Source: Xanthomonas hortorum pv. cynarae
Lineage (GTDB): Bacteria; Pseudomonadota; Gammaproteobacteria; Xanthomonadales; Xanthomonadaceae
Direction of reading: 5' to 3'
Assembly: GCF_002939985.1 (NCBI RefSeq)
Contig: NZ_MDFM01000011.1
Coordinates: forward strand, 1 to 64,000
DNA: 64,000 bases
Numbering within the stretch: position 1 is the first letter of the stretch; every line of letters begins with the position of its first letter. A program made the translations under genes and the position numbers. Positions 62,890 through 64,000 of this stretch are shown one piece after another. The notes beneath the pieces are model-generated. The model made no database searches and was not told the DNA's origin. It was given only the letters and a program-made list of their open reading frames with translations.

Positions 62890-63990
62890 TCAAAGACGCA
62901 GCGGCATCACCACATGACGCGACTTCTCGCTGCTGGCTTCACGCACCAACGCAGACGAGTTCGCATCGCGCAGCTGGATCACCACATGCTCGTCGCGCAA
63001 CGCGGAGAGGGCATCGAGCAGGTAATTGACGTTGAAGCCAATCGCCAGGTCGTCAACCTTGGTATCGGCCTCGATCTCTTCCTGCGCTTCTTCCTGCTCC
63101 GGGTTATGCGCACTGATCTTGAGCTGACCGGGAGAGACTTCCACGCGCACGCCGCGGTACTTCTCGTTCGACAGAATCGCAGCACGCTGCAACGAGGCGC
63201 GCAACGCTTCACGGTCAACCTTGACCTCACGATCGGCGCCAATCGGGATCACTGCCTCGTAATCCGGAAAGCGGCCATCGATCAGCTTGGAGGTGAAGGT
63301 CACATCGCCGCGCTTGACGCGGATATGGCTGCGGCCGACTTCCAGCTCGACTTCGCGGTCCGCCGCTTCCAGCAGACGCAGCAATTCGGTGACGCCCTTG
63401 CGCGGCACGATGATCTGGCGCTTGGCGCCGCCGGCCTTCTCCAGCTCCATTTCGCACAGCGCCAGACGGTGGCCATCGGTGGCCACACAACGCAGCAGCC
63501 CGTCGCGCAGATCGAACAGCAAGCCGTTGAGGTAATAGCGCACGTCCTGCTGGGCCATAGCGAACGCGGTGCGTTCGATCAGTTCCTTCAACCCGGCTTC
63601 CGGCACCACCACACGCTCGGTTGCCTCGACTTCGTCCACCGAGGGGAAGTCGTTGGCAGGCAGCGTAGCCAGAGTGAAGCGGCTACGCCCAGCCTGCACG
63701 GTGACCTTGTCGCCGGTCTGCGAGATCGTGACGCGGCTGCCATCGGGCAGGGCGCGCAGGATGTCGAACAACTTGCGGGCCGGGATGGTGGTTTCGCCGT
63801 CCTGCGCGTCTTCCACCATCGTGCGCGAGATCATTTCCACTTCCAGGTCCGTGCCGGTCAACGAGACCTGCCCGTCCTTGACCTGCACCAGCAGGTTGGC
63901 CAGAACAGGCAGGGTTTGACGGCGTTCGACCACATTGACCACTTGGGCCAACGGTTTGAGGAAGGCTTCGCGCTGCAGTGTAAAACGCAT
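62890..63990 (-). CDS. dnaN: DNA polymerase III beta sliding clamp
   Basis: 366 residues, full length. It begins MRFTLQREAFLKPLAQVVNVVERRQTLPVLANLLVQV and ends SSEKSRHVVMPLRL, with the M-P-L/M-R-L C-terminus typical of clamps. A homodimeric ring of three similar domains per monomer that tethers polymerase III to DNA; the peptide-binding pocket lies between domains 2 and 3. The start is 10 bases from the window edge. dnaA is expected next to the right. Confidence 0.97.
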   Translation of the reverse strand: MRFTLQREAFLKPLAQVVNVVERRQTLPVLANLLVQVKDGQVSLTGTDLEVEMISRTMVEDAQDGETTIPARKLFDILRALPDGSRVTISQTGDKVTVQAGRSRFTLATLPANDFPSVDEVEATERVVVPEAGLKELIERTAFAMAQQDVRYYLNGLLFDLRDGLLRCVATDGHRLALCEMELEKAGGAKRQIIVPRKGVTELLRLLEAADREVELEVGRSHIRVKRGDVTFTSKLIDGRFPDYEAVIPIGADREVKVDREALRASLQRAAILSNEKYRGVRVEVSPGQLKISAHNPEQEEAQEEIEADTKVDDLAIGFNVNYLLDALSALRDEHVVIQLRDANSSALVREASSEKSRHVVMPLRL

Positions 63991-64000
63991 GTGGTTCCGT

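Overview
The window is chromosomal DNA from a Xanthomonas-like gammaproteobacterium. The evidence is the high-GC coding style, the minus-strand order dnaN-recF-gyrB, the tonB-exbB-exbD1-exbD2 locus followed by pdxJ, a tandem array of secreted GH5 endoglucanases, and intergenic hairpin repeats of the type found in Xanthomonadaceae. The right edge lies close to the replication origin. dnaN starts about 10 bases from the edge and dnaA would be expected just beyond it. Three 16-bp parS-like palindromes and two perfect DnaA boxes lie within the last 3 kb.

Layout from left to right. (1) 1-2.99 kb: a visibly AT-richer accessory segment. It holds the C-terminal part of a retron-like reverse transcriptase cut by the window edge, a 437-residue gene with an N-terminal zinc ribbon and a C-terminal HEPN-type R-N-x3-H motif, and the broken 3' end of an XdhC-family gene. 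This is the best candidate for an undescribed (defence-like) system. (2) 3-14.7 kb: a penicillin-acylase-family hydrolase, divergent from a 2887-residue NdvB-type cyclic beta-1,2-glucan synthase with a small gene overlapping its stop. (3) 14.7-21.6 kb: a decaying stretch. It has hairpin repeats, a LysR regulator broken in the middle, intact azoR, a pirin fragment, a lipoprotein gene and a shrunken 59-codon relative of it, a 141-bp inverted-repeat element, a methyltransferase, topoisomerase IB and an I78-type lipoprotein. (4) 21.8-30.9 kb: gltB-gltD, an acyltransferase-3 membrane protein preceded by a perfect CRP/Clp-type box, and a zinc alcohol dehydrogenase. (5) 31-37.2 kb: four tandem secreted GH5 cellulases; the last two are duplicated together with their leaders and terminators. 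(6) 37.5-51.6 kb: cell-envelope and housekeeping genes. These are a PepSY protein, an M28 peptidase, a TVNGSI-repeat protein, EnvC, CtpA, a deletion scar fusing DUF1820 to a 2-hydroxyacid dehydrogenase, a rhomboid protease, FadL, a 2OG oxygenase, a radical SAM protein and cardiolipin synthase. (7) 51.6-58.4 kb: pdxJ, an exbD relic, the TonB energising complex, a TPR protein, an M48 peptidase and a CPBP protease. (8) 58.5-64 kb: gyrB, recF and dnaN.

Functional themes are envelope and periplasm physiology (cyclic glucan, EnvC-controlled cell separation, the CtpA, M48, rhomboid and CPBP proteases, cardiolipin), nutrient capture from plant material (cellulases, TonB system, FadL), ammonia assimilation (GltBD) and replication or segregation near the origin. 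Most strong calls come from recognisable motifs and gene order. Enzyme specificities, regulation and the history of the remnants are inference.
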